Shown here: piece after piece, positions 11,238 through 24,164 of the stretch
How the letters are laid out: each line of letters begins with the position of its first letter
Numbering within the stretch: the stretch's first letter is position 1
Assembly: GCA_026225945.1 (NCBI GenBank)
Contig: JAMJFZ010003163.1
Location: 20,892,501-20,956,500, forward strand
From: Cricetomys ansorgei
Taxonomy: Eukaryota > Chordata > Mammalia > Rodentia > Nesomyidae
Length of the DNA: 64,000 nucleotides
Direction: 5' to 3'
Notes under the pieces: model-generated
Database searches by the model: none
Told to the model about the DNA's origin: nothing
The model's input: the letters and a program-made list of their open reading frames with translations, nothing else
Translations under genes and position numbers: made by a program

Positions 11238-11455
11238 ACTGAAGAGATGGCTCAGTGGTTAAGAGCACTGGCTGCTCTTCCTGAGGACCCAGGTTTGATT
11301 CCCAGCACCCACATCGTGGCTCACAACCATCTATAACTACAGTTCCAGAGTGTCAGAACGTTTATCTGGCCTCTGCAGGCACTGTAAACGTGTGTGGTGC
11401 ACAGACACACATGCAGACAAAACACCCATGCAGAATATTTTAAAAGTTAAAATTT
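11238..11455 (+). mobile_element. B2/B3-family SINE, well preserved
   Basis: A near-consensus head, gagatggctcagtggttaag agcactggctgctcttcc, is followed by ctcacaaccatctataacta, atctggcctctgcaggcac and an A-rich tail. The tRNA-like A and B boxes are visible. Confidence 0.92.
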
Positions 11456-11544
11456 TTAAAGAATATATAAAGGGCTGGTGTAGCCCTGACAAGGACCGCA
11501 AGCTGTGGGTGGTTATGGATTAGATAAGGTTTTGCTCATAGCCT

Positions 11545-11800
11545 TGAAGAGCATCTTCCTCCGCTCAGTGTAAGGACCAAGGTCCTCCAGGCTCTCTGCA
11601 CGATCTGCTCCCTGTTATCTTTCCCATCTCTCACCCTCTGCTTTTGCCCTTCTGTTCACAGATGCTGAAGCCACGCTACTGTTTTTCTATTCCTTGAATG
11701 AATGCAATCCATTCCTTGAATTCCTTGAACACAATACAAGCATTCACCTGAGGGTTTTGTGCTCGGTGCTCTTGGAATCTGCAAATCCCTTCTAGAAACT
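11545..11800 (+). mobile_element. L2-like remnant
   Basis: The order aaggtcctccaggctctctg, cacgatctgctccctgttat and ttcctccgctcagtg, then ttctattccttgaatg, is that of the L2 3' region; old. Confidence 0.45.
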
Positions 11801-12129
11801 GATTTGGTTCCCTCTTTTGGTTCCCTCTTGGTCTCCTGTAGGTCTCTACCTAGCAATCACATCCCCAGAAACATCTTCCTAACTCTATTCTAGGGACTCA
11901 TGTCTCAATCCAATCTTAGTCGACAGTCACAACTTTTCCAGCATAGTGTTTGTTTCTTTGGGCAGCCCAAACTCCAGTCTCTCAGGGGCCCTGAGTGAAC
12001 ATAATACTGCTCGCCCCCTCGCCTCAGTTTGCAGGAGCTGCTTTGGAAACACAGCATTATCTCTTAAGCACCATACTGTGCTTTCTTTCATGCGGAATGT
12101 TGGTTCTAACAAATGAAAATAACGAAGCA

Positions 12130-12488
12130 TGTGTATTAGTTAGTTTTCTGTTGCTTTGATAAAAGACCATGACCGAGGCAAATTATAGAAGAAAATTTTG
12201 GCTTACGATTCCAGAGTGGCAAAAGTCTATCACGGAAGGGAAGCATGGTGGCAGGCAGGTCTGGCAGCCAGAGCTGGAAGCTGAGAGCTCACATCTTCTA
12301 CCTCAAGCAGGGAGCAGAGAAAGTAAATTAGAAGTGGTGCAACCCCTTACGCTCTCAGAGCCCACCTCCAGTGACGTACTTCCTCCAACAAGGCCACACC
12401 CCTTAATCCTCCCCAAACGGCACCACCAAGGACCAAGTGTTCGAACATCTGAGTCTATGCAGGATATTTTCGTTCAAACTACAACATG
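12130..12488 (+). mobile_element. Rodent dispersed repeat of about 330-360 bp (unnamed), copy 1
   Basis: Begins tgtattagttagttttctgt tgctttgataaaagaccat and passes through aagcatggtggcaggcag, gctgagagctcacatctt and tacttcctccaacaaggcca to an end near gttcaaactacaac. The same order recurs at 27515-27830 and 38513-38857, with related copies at 16027-16367 and 32070-32420. Common in rodent genomes, but I cannot name it reliably. Confidence 0.75.
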
Positions 12489-12842
12489 TTGATTTTTCCT
12501 GTGTAGCGTATATAGTACTGTGGCAAAATTCTGGGTGATATAACAAGTCGTTTCTCTACACTCATTAGAGAAAGATATTTTAACAGACCGTGTGATCACC
12601 AGCTTTTTTTTCTTTTTTTAAACAACATCTGCATAGTACTTATGTCTTCGGTCTATATCTCAAATTTTGTAGACTCTACGTTAGTTCATCAAGCTTGTTA
12701 TTTGCTATTTCTACTTGAGAATTTTTAAACACCTTGGTCTTAACACATCCAGAAGTTTCCTCCCCTTTTCTTCTCCATGTCAGTGAAAATTAGTCCCACA
12801 ATTTCCTTAAAGAAAAACAACGTGAAGCATCACTGTGATTTC

Positions 12843-12870
12843 CTCTCTCTCTCTCTCTCTTTTTTTTTTC
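12843..12870. repeat. (TC)n-T microsatellite
   Basis: CT run followed by ten T. Confidence 0.93.
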
Positions 12871-13827
12871 TAATTGAATTCAATCAATCATTAAGTCTGT
12901 CAGGGTGAGTTGCCCTTTAAAAATGTCACAAATTCACCCACTTCCTGTCCTTTGCCATCAGCAGATGTCCAAGCTGATGTCTTTCATAGAGAGAGAGGCA
13001 ATGTCTACTCCCTACCCGCTGGCAAGGTGTATTCAGGCAGACAAAACTAACAGAGCAACGACAGTTCCTTGCCGAAAACCCTTCTACGCCTTCACATCTA
13101 CAACAACGTTAACATGCTCATCTTTACCTGACGTCACCCAGTCTAGACTCCCTCTATATTCATCCCCCCAATGCCCCTGTACCCTCTAACCCTTTTAATT
13201 TCTACCGCATCCCTCAAATCTACCAAGCTTACTCTCTCTTTTTGGCTTCCTATCAGCCAGGCCTTCTCTCTAGGTTTCATTCTTATTCCTTATCTGTCTG
13301 GCTTTCCTTAGCTCTCAGGTCCCAACTTTAACAGTCTGTCCTTAAGCAACTTTCCCTGGCGACCCAGTAGCCAACTCGTTCATCTCAAACCCCTCCTTCA
13401 TTTGCGTTTTCTCCCATTAGAGGGAATGACACGATTGCATGTAACTGTTCATTTGAGCGTGGAGTCTACCTCCCTGCCTTCCAGAACAGAAGATCTTCAG
13501 GAACCAGAAACTTAGTTCCTGCTCATCTTGGAAGAGTGTCAGCCATATGGTAAACTCTCCATAAACGTCAATGACAACAAAGCACTCATTACCCTATAGG
13601 TTCCCAGTGGGCCCAGAAGAGTGACAATAGAATCAACTAACTAGCATTCTAAGGATCATATTTTGAAGAGAGAGAACAAAATGACGCTAGTTCTCTGTAA
13701 CTTGTTAGCTCTTGCGTCACTGAATTCTTTACTTAATGCTAACAAGCCGCTTAATAATCTGCTTTTCTTTCATTGATTTTCTTTCATTAGTCAAGCGGGG
13801 TATGCTCACTGAAAGAATGTGTGAGGG

Positions 13828-14010
13828 CTAGATATGGCTCAGTGGTTTAGAGCACTTGCTGCTCATGCAGGAAGATCTGGGTTCAGTTTGCAGCACCCAC
13901 CCAGCAGCTCACATCCTACGCCGCCTTCTGACGTCCACAGTTTCTGCACACACACACACGTGATAAATGCACACAGCTGCGTGAGCACATGCCCCCATAA
14001 AATAAATACA
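13828..14010 (+). mobile_element. B3-family SINE
   Basis: Head atatggctcagtggtttaga gcacttgctgctcatgcagg, then gggttcagtttgcagcaccc, ending in an ataaaataaata tail. Confidence 0.85.
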
Positions 14011-14634
14011 TATAAATCCATATTTTAAGATATTTTGATTTTTAAAAGATATGATATTCTAAAATCTCAAAGTTTTTTTTTAAAAAAAGAAAAACTCTAA
14101 GAATACAAGAACATCTTTTTAACAAAGGAATCTAATCTTTTTCCCCTTTCTCGCTTTCCAGGTATAACCTCTGAAAAAAGCTTAATGAGTACCCGCCCTT
14201 CGCTCATTCCCATGAATACATGTAGAAATATATCCCGATGCATAAATAGTTTTAGGACAAAATACAAAGTGTGTGTGTCCAATTTCCAGATAACACACAC
14301 CTTCCCATGCCGGAACAGGCTGATGTGCTTCATATATAACAGCCATACAGTATTCCAAAGAATTCCTTAATTTATTCATTCATAGTATACTTACTTGTCT
14401 CACACAGATGGAAAGTGTGAGGCGATAGGTAAGTGAGAACAGCAGAACCCTCATTGTTGTTAGAGCCTGATGGCAAATACCTGGAGCTTACGATAGGATT
14501 CTTTTTACGCTAAAGTATATCTGAAACTCTCCGTAAAACTTCAATTTATCTTTTTTTGTGGGGGTGTGGACATAGCTTGATGAATGTGAGAAGGTCACAG
14601 GATACCCTCCAGTGTCACCTCTTACCTTCCACAG

Positions 14635-14826
14635 TGTGTGAGACAGTGACTCTTGGCGTTCTCTGTAGCATTACTCCAGGCTAGCTGGCTTGCAAGCTTC
14701 AGGAGAACTTTCCTGCCTCCAGATATGTGGTCCCACATCCAGCTTTCCATGGGCGATAGGATCCAAACTCAGGCTCTCATCCTAGTGCAATGAATGATTT
14801 ACACACTGATCTATCTCCTTAGCCCC
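14635..14826 (-). mobile_element. B4/RSINE-type composite SINE
   Basis: The plus strand shows ggctagctggcttgcaagct, then aactttcctgcctccaga and gataggatccaaactcaggc with a terminal ctatctccttagcccca. This is the reverse of a rodent SINE with a tRNA-like head and B1-like middle; compare the sense copy at 41470-41739. Confidence 0.65.
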
Positions 14827-15074
14827 AGAAGTTAAATTTAGAAAGAGACACTTAACAAGCTCCATACTTAACACCTTTTCTGAGTTCATGAATAATATAT
14901 ATGCCTGATATTATTATGTGTATTTAACACTGTGATAAAGGTCCAAGGCAAGAAAATAAGAGTCATAAGGACTAAAAAGGAAAATATAAACAGTTATTAT
15001 TCATACATGATACAATCTCATATAAGAAAAATTCAAATGTATCTATAAAATGTTACAATTAACTAGTGAATTGA

Positions 15075-15212
15075 GGCCAGGCATGGGGGTATAAATCTTT
15101 AGTCCCAGCACTCAGAAGCAGAGGCAGACAAAGCTTTGTGAGTTCAAGGTCAGTCTGGTCCACAGAGTGAGTTCCAGACCAGCCAGGGCTACATAGTGAG
15201 ACCCTTTTTCAA
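15075..15212 (+). mobile_element. B1 SINE
   Basis: ggccaggcatgggggtataa, then agtcccagcactcagaagca, aaggtcagtctggtccacag and ccagccagggctacatagtg: a full-length, moderately diverged B1. Confidence 0.9.
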
Positions 15213-15464
15213 ATATTATTAAATTATTAAATTGAGCAAAAATTGCTGAGATGTATAAAGAACACAGACTCAGTCATAGTACCATGTACCAGCCATAAAG
15301 ACAAAAAATTAATTTTAAAAATCCATTGGTGATATCAAACACTTAGGAAAAAAAAAACAGAGTGAAAGACAAGGCTTTCATCATGAAAACTGTGTAACAT
15401 TGAAAGAAATGAACCACAGAAGCCAGAAGGCTTCAGATCCCCCCCTCCCCCTAGAATGAATTGG

Positions 15465-15575
15465 AGTTACAGGTGGTGGTGGTGGTGAGCCGCCATCTGG
15501 GTACTGGGAATCAGACTTCCAGCCTCTGGAAGAGCAGCCAGTGTTCTTAACTTCTGAGTCCTCTCTCTAGCCCTA
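15465..15575 (-). mobile_element. B2-family SINE, head end
   Basis: The plus strand reads gggtactgggaatcagactt, then tctggaagagcagccagtgt and tcttaacttctgagtcctct, the reverse of the B2 tRNA-like head. Confidence 0.8.
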
Positions 15576-16026
15576 AAAGCAGTTTCTTAATAAGCATTTT
15601 TGTATCCTAGACCATTCAGCTACTGAGGCTAAGGAGGCAGGGATACATGATATAGAGCTTGCAGTGAGGGGGATAGCTGCTGTTCCTCAGATCACCATGC
15701 AAACGGTGTGATGCTGCAAATACAGAAAGGGTTGCAGGTAAGGGTCACAAAGCTATAGGTTTGAACATCAAATCTGGCCTGGCCAAAGAAGTGGGGAAGA
15801 CTTCTTCAGCTGGAAAAATAAATAAAGCTAAAATAGATAAGAAAGGGGCATTTCTGCAAAGATTTTCTGTAGAAACAGAAAGTATGAATTTTAATTGGAT
15901 CAACCACTCTTGGTATTGATGGTTGTTTGTTTGTTTGTTTATTTTAGATTGTGTGGCAAATTGTTTATCGAAAAGACTGCAAAAATTCTTGTCTCTTAGA
16001 TAGTCTGTTGGGTTTTCATGCATTGT

Positions 16027-16367
16027 ATCGTAGTTAGCATCTCTGTTGCTGGGACAAAAAGTGGCCAAAAGCAATCAAGGTGAGTGTATTGGGCTTACAG
16101 ATTACAGTCCATTTTGGAGAGAAGTCACAGCAGGAGCTTGAGGTAGAACACTAGGGACTGTTGCCTACTGGCTTACTCCCAGGCTCCTAGTCAGCTATCT
16201 TTCTTACCACCCATATCTACCTACCTAGACCACCTACAACCAATCAGAAAAAAAATGCCCCACAGAGATGTCCATGACCATCTGATGGAGGCAGTTCTTA
16301 AACTGAGGTTCCCCATTCCTAGGTATATCTAGTTTGTACAAAATTGACAAAAAAACTAACCAATATA
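16027..16367 (+). mobile_element. Rodent dispersed repeat (related to the unnamed family), variant copy
   Basis: Starts cgtagttagcatctctgttg ctgggacaaaaag and continues with ggcttacagattacagtcca, tgttgcctactggcttactc and gatggaggcagttcttaaac to an end caaaattgacaaaaaaacta accaatat. The 5' end resembles the 12130 copy but the 3' half is of a different subtype. Confidence 0.65.
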
Positions 16368-16539
16368 GGTTACATGAAGTCTACCTGCCCTACATGAGGC
16401 CTACATGGACTTCAGGGGCTCAGAATGGTCTCCATAAATCCTACATGGCTGCTCCACGGACTTAGCAATAAGTCAAGTAACGATTTGGCGCATTAATTGG
16501 TAGCAATTGTTAGTACAAGAAGAGACTGCTGATGTACAT

Positions 16540-16895
16540 TGGAACTATCTCTTTCTTGCTGCAGTTGGAACCTTGGGACCACTTTTTAAATAGGCTCAGG
16601 TTAGCCCACTAGAGCACGAGAGACCTTGTGGGACAGAAAGGACCTAGCCCAGGTAGAGTTCCTCTGGATCATCCAGCTGTTCAGCCACTGGATACATGAG
16701 GAAGGCTCTCCTAGATCATGCACCTAGGAGCCTAAACACCACTGACTTCAGATGCAAGAGAGCCAAACAAATTAGTCAAACTCTCTCAGATGGGAAGATC
16801 ACCCAGCCAAATGGGACAGGTGGAGTTAACTGGAGTGAGTCTTGTTTTAAGCCACTACATACGAAGTCATTCTTAAGCAGGGCAAGCTAACTCAG
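16540..16895 (+). mobile_element. Possible ancient LTR remnant
   Basis: The segment from the ttggaactatctctttcttg area to cttgttttaagccactacat resembles the tail of old ERVL/MaLR-type LTRs, but divergence is high and no ends are certain. Confidence 0.35.
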
Positions 16896-19278
16896 GCATG
16901 TTGATGGCAGGTTTCTGGTCTCAACATGGTGCCTTAGGAAATCACTATGTACCCATGCCTGGCAGCAAAGCCTCCTTATGATCCGCACAATTGTCATTAA
17001 GGTAAAACTAGGAAGTTGTACAGGGGAAACTGAGACCTGGCTAAATTAAACGGAAATATTGAAGATTAAGACAGGGAAGGAGCTCTTTGGAATTGGTAAT
17101 CAGCCCTTCAAATTCTGACTCAAGTACCTAAAGCTGCTACCTTTTTATCTTGTTGATGAAGAGAAGGAACAGCTGGTTTTTTGGTTTGATTTGGTTTGGT
17201 TTTTTGGTTTTGTGTGTTTGTTTTTCCAAGTCAAAAATCAAGGAAGTTCAAATCCAGGTTTGAGGGTTACATCTGACCTGTATATATTTTCTCACTCACG
17301 CTCTTTAATCTCGACAACAAACTTGAGTTTGTCGGGCTTAAAAAAAAAAAAAAGTTCTAACAAGAGAGACCACTGAGAAAGAAGGTGGAACTTCCATACA
17401 GAAAAGCTGTCCCTAGGAGAGAGCGCTCTTACTGACCTCACTGGTCCACAGATCATGAAGGGTTAAGCAAAGACTGTGTACTTTGTAAGGGATGGTAAAG
17501 TTTATTTATTTGCCCAGTTTGGTGAATTGCAAAACTATCATTTTCCCAGAACTTGGAAAGAGAATTCAGCAGACAATAATGAATTTCAGGAAAATATTTT
17601 TGTCATTAATTATGTCATAAGCAAAAGAGTAAAATAAACTGTTTATTATCACATATAAAATGCTTTTGATCAGTCAACTGAAAAACTAATTTTATTTTCC
17701 CATTACGCTGCCTCAGGCATCCTTTAACGTCAATTTTTATTATAGCAAAAGCAAGGAAATTAAAATGATCAGTTACAGGGCAGAGAGAAACATTTGCTAC
17801 AGAATATTTTTTAAAGTAAGCGTAATAAAGCACCAAACCTCTTTATCATTCATAATAATCACAACTTATCTGCTGAGGGAAGGACTCTGCTTCATGGTCC
17901 CAGAGTTCCATTGTAAGCACAGCCTCTCCCTGAGCCCACTGAACTCTCAGGAGCTGGTCGGTACTGACACACATGCTCAGGTTTCTGTTCCTGCCTTGAG
18001 AAGCAAATATGTTAAATTCCATCTCAGTGGGGTCAAAATTCCACAGCTAGGTTAGCAGCAGGGCTCTGTAGATGCCAAGGAAAGTTAAAGAAGAAAGCTA
18101 GGCAATCAATTGACTTGATCTCAAACTTCTGACCCCATTGTTTATATGATGGAGAGATCTGGTAACATTTCTACCCTACAAACTGTGGTCACAGGTCCCC
18201 TTGATGGTTAATCCTCTCAAAATGGAAGAATGAGCACAGGCTCTATGTGGATACTATTCCATGTTACAAATGAGATTTGAGCATCTGTGGATGTCGGGCT
18301 ATCTACTGGGGGTCCGGGAGCCAGTGTCGCACAAGTACAGAGAGATGTCTGTTCTCCAATTGGCCAGGTTTGGGGTATATGACCTTATCTGGGGCTTAAA
18401 TAGAGTCGATACTTCCAGATACACATGGACTAAAATAGTGAGGAAGGAAGTGTGGAAAGGAAGGTGTTCTTACTGGAAAGGGACGGTGTAAAGGCAGAAC
18501 TCAACAGACAGTTCTGTAAGCAGCAGCAGCAGCTAGGTTTCACTTTTGCAAAGCTCTCATCAGGACTGAGTTGGGAACAGGGAGGCGATCTGAGAGCAGG
18601 GCCCACACCTTTTAAACCTGTGGGAAATGGCAGGCCCAGGACAGCCTTGCCTTCTTCCAGCCAAGGTCGCCCATGCTGATGAAAAGGACCTTTAATCCAC
18701 TGGCCTCTCAGTAATCCCACAAGGCAGCCCAAATTAAAGAGGTCTGTATTTGTGGGTTTTTTTTTTTTCTTTTGGAAAATATTATGATTTTTTTTCAAGT
18801 AAACAGTAGCAACTTCATAAAGCCATGAGATTTATTTATTGAAACTGCCAAACTGTTTGCACTTGATCAAACTGCTTTATGCTGGTCCCAATGTGTGCAC
18901 TCTTCACTCTATATCATTATTATAAATAACAATTTCTATTTATTTACCCAGGACCAGAGCTTCAGTTCATATTGATTACATAGTATTCCTACTTTCACCA
19001 CTCCAGTATTAAAAAACGAAAGAGATGAAAGAGCTATTTAACGCATTTCCCAGCCTGAATTTGTACTACTTATGCCTGACCCAATTAGGATCAATTTCGA
19101 TTCAACTTACAGACTTCCTGTATCTGTCGGAAAAGGAAACAAATATAAAATCCCCACAGTGTCTTAGAAACTCCAGGATTATACATAGGTGAATAAGGAA
19201 TATTTTGTTCCCTCAAAAATCTTGATGTCTACTTGTGAACACAAAGAAAACTTCAGAAAGGAAGTTAATAAAAATTTA
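16896..19278. other. Intergenic, mostly repeat-poor
   Basis: Contains a G/T-rich tract (17170-17226) and an A run (17341-17353). 18810-19150 is AT-rich and repeat-free, with runs such as tatttatttaccc and aattaggatcaatttcgatt; it is a candidate conserved element. No gene is supported. Confidence 0.45.
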
Positions 19279-19320
19279 GACAGATGGATGGATGAATGGA
19301 TGGATGGAAGGATGGATAGC
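19279..19320. repeat. (GGAT)n microsatellite
   Basis: About eight GGAT/GGAA-type units. Confidence 0.93.
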
Positions 19321-19837
19321 TAACTAGACAAATGGATACACAGAGACAGATGAAAGGGGTAAAGGTAAATCAAAGGAAAACGTGACCCTCTACTATCTGC
19401 TCTAGAATTCTACATAATTTGCGCAGAAGAAGATGAGTATCTAAGGCAGCCTTCCTTGCCAATCTCTTTATGTTCAGGGTTTTCTCTAAGATGGGTTATG
19501 ACACGTGTCCTCCTGATGCGTTGCAAACCCTACCCTTTAGGTCGTTTGTGGACAGTTAGATGTCATTATTAAACAGTTAATTCACGATGTTCCAGAACTT
19601 TCTCAAATTCGTAACTGCACGGGCTTGCTCTGTCATGATTTGTGCTCACTGGGGCAGAAACTTTGTCCTCTACTCTTTTGTCCCCGCCCCTTAGTTTCCA
19701 ATCAAAAGTTTGTATCCTCAGCAAAGGCTGAATACCGTAAGACTGTGTTGAAACAAGTCTATTTTAGCTAATGAACCCTACAAACACAGCTGCTTTAACT
19801 ACACAGTGTTTAGGGGAAACATTCCCTTCCCTAGTGT

Positions 19838-20350
19838 GACATGCAACTAGACAGGGAGGCACAGGCACCAGGACCCAATCAGACCAGGTTTTCATACACT
19901 CTTCCTTTTACCTGTCTGCCTGGCACACCCCGGACCAATTTAGAAGAAAGGAGTCAATGAGCAGCCTAGTTGAACAGAAAGGTACCCTCAGTTCTCAGGG
20001 GGTTAGGTTATTTTTAACAGCACTCAGTAACTTCTCTACCCCCGTGGTCTGAGCCTTGTGGGCATTTGAACCACAAAAAGGCCCATTACTCATGGACAGA
20101 CATTCAAAACTAGTTTTAAGCACTGAGGATGATGGGAAAATATACCTGAATGGGAGCTAGCACACCGAAAAAAATAACGGGGGTCTTTCTTTTTAAATTC
20201 CGTGCTTCAAAAGCTGTAGATTCCCCCTCTTCTCTCCTGTCAAATGCCTCCACTTGCACTTGTAAGACCCTCGCTGAAACTATCTTAATAAATTATTTCT
20301 CTTCCGAGCGGTGACTTGACGAAGCCTTGTTTGGTTCATCTGTTATAACA
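19838..20350 (+). mobile_element. Possible solo LTR of an endogenous retrovirus
   Basis: A repeat-poor block bounded by TG...CA-like ends. A late segment with aataaatt, then ctcttccgagcggtgacttg and gaagccttgtttggttcatc, looks like an R/U5 region. No gag, pol or env sequence is present and no target duplication was found. Confidence 0.35.
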
Positions 20351-21283
20351 CATCACAGCCTCCCATAATTACTCTTTTATTTAATTCTACACATTCTGAT
20401 TAGCTGTGCCTGTTCCAGGAAAGCACTAGGAATGTGGTAAGTGCCCTTCATTCAGAAAGAGTTCTTCAGCACAGTAAGAAGTGAAATTAAAGTAATTATT
20501 AAGTCATAGAGACTAAATGCAATTCCAGGCTAGGCAGAAGGGCTGGTACACAGCTAGCACACCACAGACGGAGAAGACTCAGAGCTGCTTTCTGAATAAT
20601 TCCTAGACTGCCCTTGGTAATGACACTCACCCAGTGAAGAGGCAGGAAACCCACTCTGGGGTGCAAAAGAGGGCCTTACCCAAACAGGTCCTTTCGGCTT
20701 GGAGGTAAAAGTATGCATGGGATAACATGTCTGAATTAGCCTGCCTTCCCTAGAAGTCCTCTTTAGCTCTCATGAATATTCTATATGCCGAGAAGCTTTT
20801 AGTATGGAAGAGACAATTAAATTCAAGCTTTTCACCATTGTATCTCTTGCACCAGAGTGAGCCGTAGGGCACAGGGCAATAGACTGAAATTAGATTGTAG
20901 CAGAACATGTGTACTGACCTTTCCCAGAGTGCATCTATTTACTCTCTAACACAGCTCAACCTCACAGGAGCTGATGTACTCAGAGCAGGAGGAAAGGTTA
21001 AGAAGCATGTGCATCTTAATTCATCTGGACTGCAGCTCAGCTCCGATCTTCTGCGCGCTGTATGTAAACGACAACATGTATTGTCAGCAGCAAAGCAAGA
21101 AGGCAGCATCCTTTGGAAGCAAGTTATACTTAGGTTTCTGGACTGTTTAGTGGACTTGGTCTTAAAGTATGGGTTTGGGCAGCAGGGTCGGTATTACCTG
21201 GCAACTTGTCAGAAATATAGATGTTGAGGTTCTTTGCCAAACCCAGTCAGGAAGTATGCTGCGAAGGGCACATGATCATGTTG

Positions 21284-21286
<3 letters not shown>
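20351..21286. other. Intergenic; candidate conserved block then MER5-like fragment
   Basis: 20351-20560 is AT-rich and repeat-free with ttaattctacacattctgat and aagtaattattaagtcatag. About 21150-21260 resembles a MER5-type hAT fragment (gcaacttgtcagaaatatag). No gene is seen. Confidence 0.4.

Positions 21287-21333
<47 letters not shown>
21287..21333. repeat. (GT)n microsatellite
   Basis: 47 nt of uninterrupted GT, a pure run likely to be length-variable. Confidence 0.98.
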
Positions 21334-21334
<1 letters not shown>

Positions 21335-22398
21335 CACCCTCAGATGCTTTTGATGTTGAGATAGAGTTGACAGCTACTGATGATGTCGTTGGTTTGTTCC
21401 TCGTTTCCTAAGATGTGACTGCAACAGTTACCAAAATGACACATGCATGTTAAGAGGTGGATGAGTCACACTGGATGGTCTTCAGAATGTGAGTTTAAAT
21501 GATGCTGCAATGTAATGTTAAATAATATCGACTCTGTTAGCAAGAAAATGACTCCTTTCTATCCTCACTATTCTAGTGCACTGAGTTTGGTGGTAACAGT
21601 CTCTCTAACATCTTTCTAGCACGCATTAATCTCCCGCTTCAAAAGGATATAGCAAGCAGTACCAGGTTCACAATCTGTAGCGCTCAACAATATCAAGGCG
21701 GAATATGATTCATATAATTAAACATGTATTTGGGTTATGCTTATAGACTGCTTTTATTTATGTCTAGTGGCACCAGTTTTCATTATGTGATGGCGATATA
21801 AATTTTTCTTTCAATTAATTTTTTTCTCAGAGAAGAGTAAGGCAATTTAGAAAGAAATAATTAATAAATCACTCAAATAACAGATTACAGACGGCTCTCA
21901 GGAACTCAGTCAAGGCCAGGACTCCGCCAGTGTGCACCAAGCCTCATTTGGAGCCCTGGTTCAGCCTTCTTTTCCATGCCTTGACCTTCAGAAAGATGAC
22001 CTACAGCCTGAGACATTAGCCATCAGTAAAGAAAAATTCCATTATGGTTACTACACAATTTACTAACAGAGACGAGTGAGTCATGCATTTTGGAACAATT
22101 TCTCATCACAACATTTGAAATGAGAAAGGGTTCTGAATTACCCAGATAATTAAAATGTCAAAAATAGCCCATTCTTCAAAATTCAGGGTAATTGAATTTG
22201 GGTTGGTTTTTGAAAAGAGAAGTTAGGTTTTCTAACTTTTAGAAAAGCAATCAGATTTTCCAATAAAACCTTTGAAAGGAAAAAAAATATATAAGGAAGA
22301 AAAATATCACATCATCCATAGTTCTGCCCTTTAAAAGAACTGTTTGGACTGTCATGATTTCAGTCTACAGCTTTCCAAACTTTTTCCTCATATAATTA
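21334..22398. other. Intergenic, repeat-poor
   Basis: AT-rich sequence with no recognised repeat or gene between the GT and CA microsatellites. Confidence 0.45.
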
Positions 22399-22745
22399 TC
22401 ACACACATACATACACATACACGCATGTACACACACATGCACATACACACATACACACACATGCACATGTGCACACACATTGCACACATACACATACATT
22501 CACATGTGCACACATACACACACATCCATATACACACATACACACGTACACTCACGCACACATATGTGTACACACACACATGCACATGTACACACACATG
22601 CATACACACACATACATTTACAAGTGCACACATACATGCACACATGCACATGAACACACACATCCATATACACACATCCATACACACACATGTGCATGCA
22701 CACGTGCACCCACAAATACACATGCACACACATGCACATGCACTT
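22399..22745. repeat. Long CA/CATA/CATG low-complexity array
   Basis: About 350 nt of alternating purine-pyrimidine sequence built from CA runs interrupted by TA and TG steps. Cys/Val- or His/Thr-rich translations of it are artefacts. Confidence 0.95.
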
Positions 22746-24164
22746 GCTTGCTTCTGTGACTTACTTTTTAGAGTGAGAGTATTTTTTTAATTTCATATTT
22801 CCGTTAAGATTTTTTAGTGTGCAGATAACAGAAGAATAAATGAGTTACTTTAAAATAGCAGTTTTTATGTCTGTATTTTCAGTACAGAAGTATGCCTTTC
22901 AAGTTGGTTTTGGCTGCAAATGACAGAAAATTCAAATATAATGAAGGTATTTTTCATTTTCTATAAAAGTAGAGCGGACCTCAGGATCCACCAGGTGACA
23001 GGATAAATCAGTTTCTTATATCTTCCTAATGTGAGCTCACACCCCAGTTAAAAAAAAAAAAAGAGAGAAAGAAATGTTCACATAGAATAGTTCCCTCATG
23101 CAAACCTTTCTTCAAAAGGAGGAATTTGGAGAAATTCTCCCACAGATTCCCTCTTGCCTTTAATGAGATGGATGTAGTGATGTCTTGTTCTGACCCATCA
23201 CAGGCCAGGGGGACAGGGCTGACCCTGAAATGCCAAAGCTCCTCAGAGGAAGGTGTGCTGGAGAATCGACTGCCTTTTCCTCCAAAAAAACAAGACTAAA
23301 AAGGAGGTCTTTTTAGTATATTGGCAAGGCAGCTAGTGGGGTGGCTCCTTTATGGATATTAGCATCTCTCAATGGCTGATGGTGTTTGCACATGCGTAAA
23401 ATCTAACTAGCATCAACTCAACCCTAGCACCTTGGTGCTTTGGTCTACTTTGCTCTTCTCGTTATGATTATTCGCCATTTCTCAAGATAATTTTGCATTC
23501 TAACTGTTTTGTTTTCCCTGCTCCACGAACACAGCATTTTCCTCCCCCCGCCCCCCGCCCAGGAAGGCTCTACTCCAACTCTGTCCCCATATCCAACCCC
23601 GAGATTCCCTATATTTAAGTAGCACTCTGTAAACAGCATCCCCCTCTATATTTGCATATTAGGTTTGTACACTGTTACATGCCTACCCAACATCTATTTC
23701 CCATGGATCTTCCTGATGCAACTTAAATTTCCATGGAGAAATATGATGCAGTCAACACATGCGTGTGTAACGTCAACAGAACATTAGCACCAAATAGCTA
23801 CAATGGCTACTTCAGAGATGGGGAAATGATCCAATAAAAGTCCATGAGGCTGAATTCTAGTACTTGTAGAATTGTCAGGAAGGGAGAATTCCACTCCTGT
23901 ATGAGTTAATCATGAGATTTAAATCTGGAAATCACAGCAGCCATTTGATCACCCAAGAGGAAGGCAGCCTGGGAAGAAAGCACTGGCAAAGCAAATGTAA
24001 ACTAAGAAGGGGAGAGAATGAGACCTAGCTCTGAGGAAAACACTGATGTCCCAGATTCTACCGTGCACAAACCCAGTGCTACTTCTGGACATTTTAGCTA
24101 TGAACCTGTAGTAGTTCACTACTGTGGCTCACTAAGAGGGGCATAGAGGCAGTTTCCATAGGTG
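22746..24164. other. Intergenic, no gene
   Basis: Unremarkable sequence. A C-rich run (23543-23560) and an inverted repeat actaaaaa/tttttagt (23295-23302 and 23310-23317) are present. No repeat family is recognised. Confidence 0.45.

Noticed and set aside
11238..11310. tRNA-like sequence with A and B boxes
   Set aside because: It is the tRNA-derived head of a B2/B3 SINE, not a tRNA gene; the same applies to ID heads elsewhere.
12169..12492. 107-residue plus-strand open frame
   Set aside because: Lies wholly inside a dispersed rodent repeat with many copies.
22344..22790. Array-like sequence suggestive of a CRISPR or satellite array
   Set aside because: Irregular CA/CATA low-complexity DNA with no repeat-spacer structure, in a mammalian genome.
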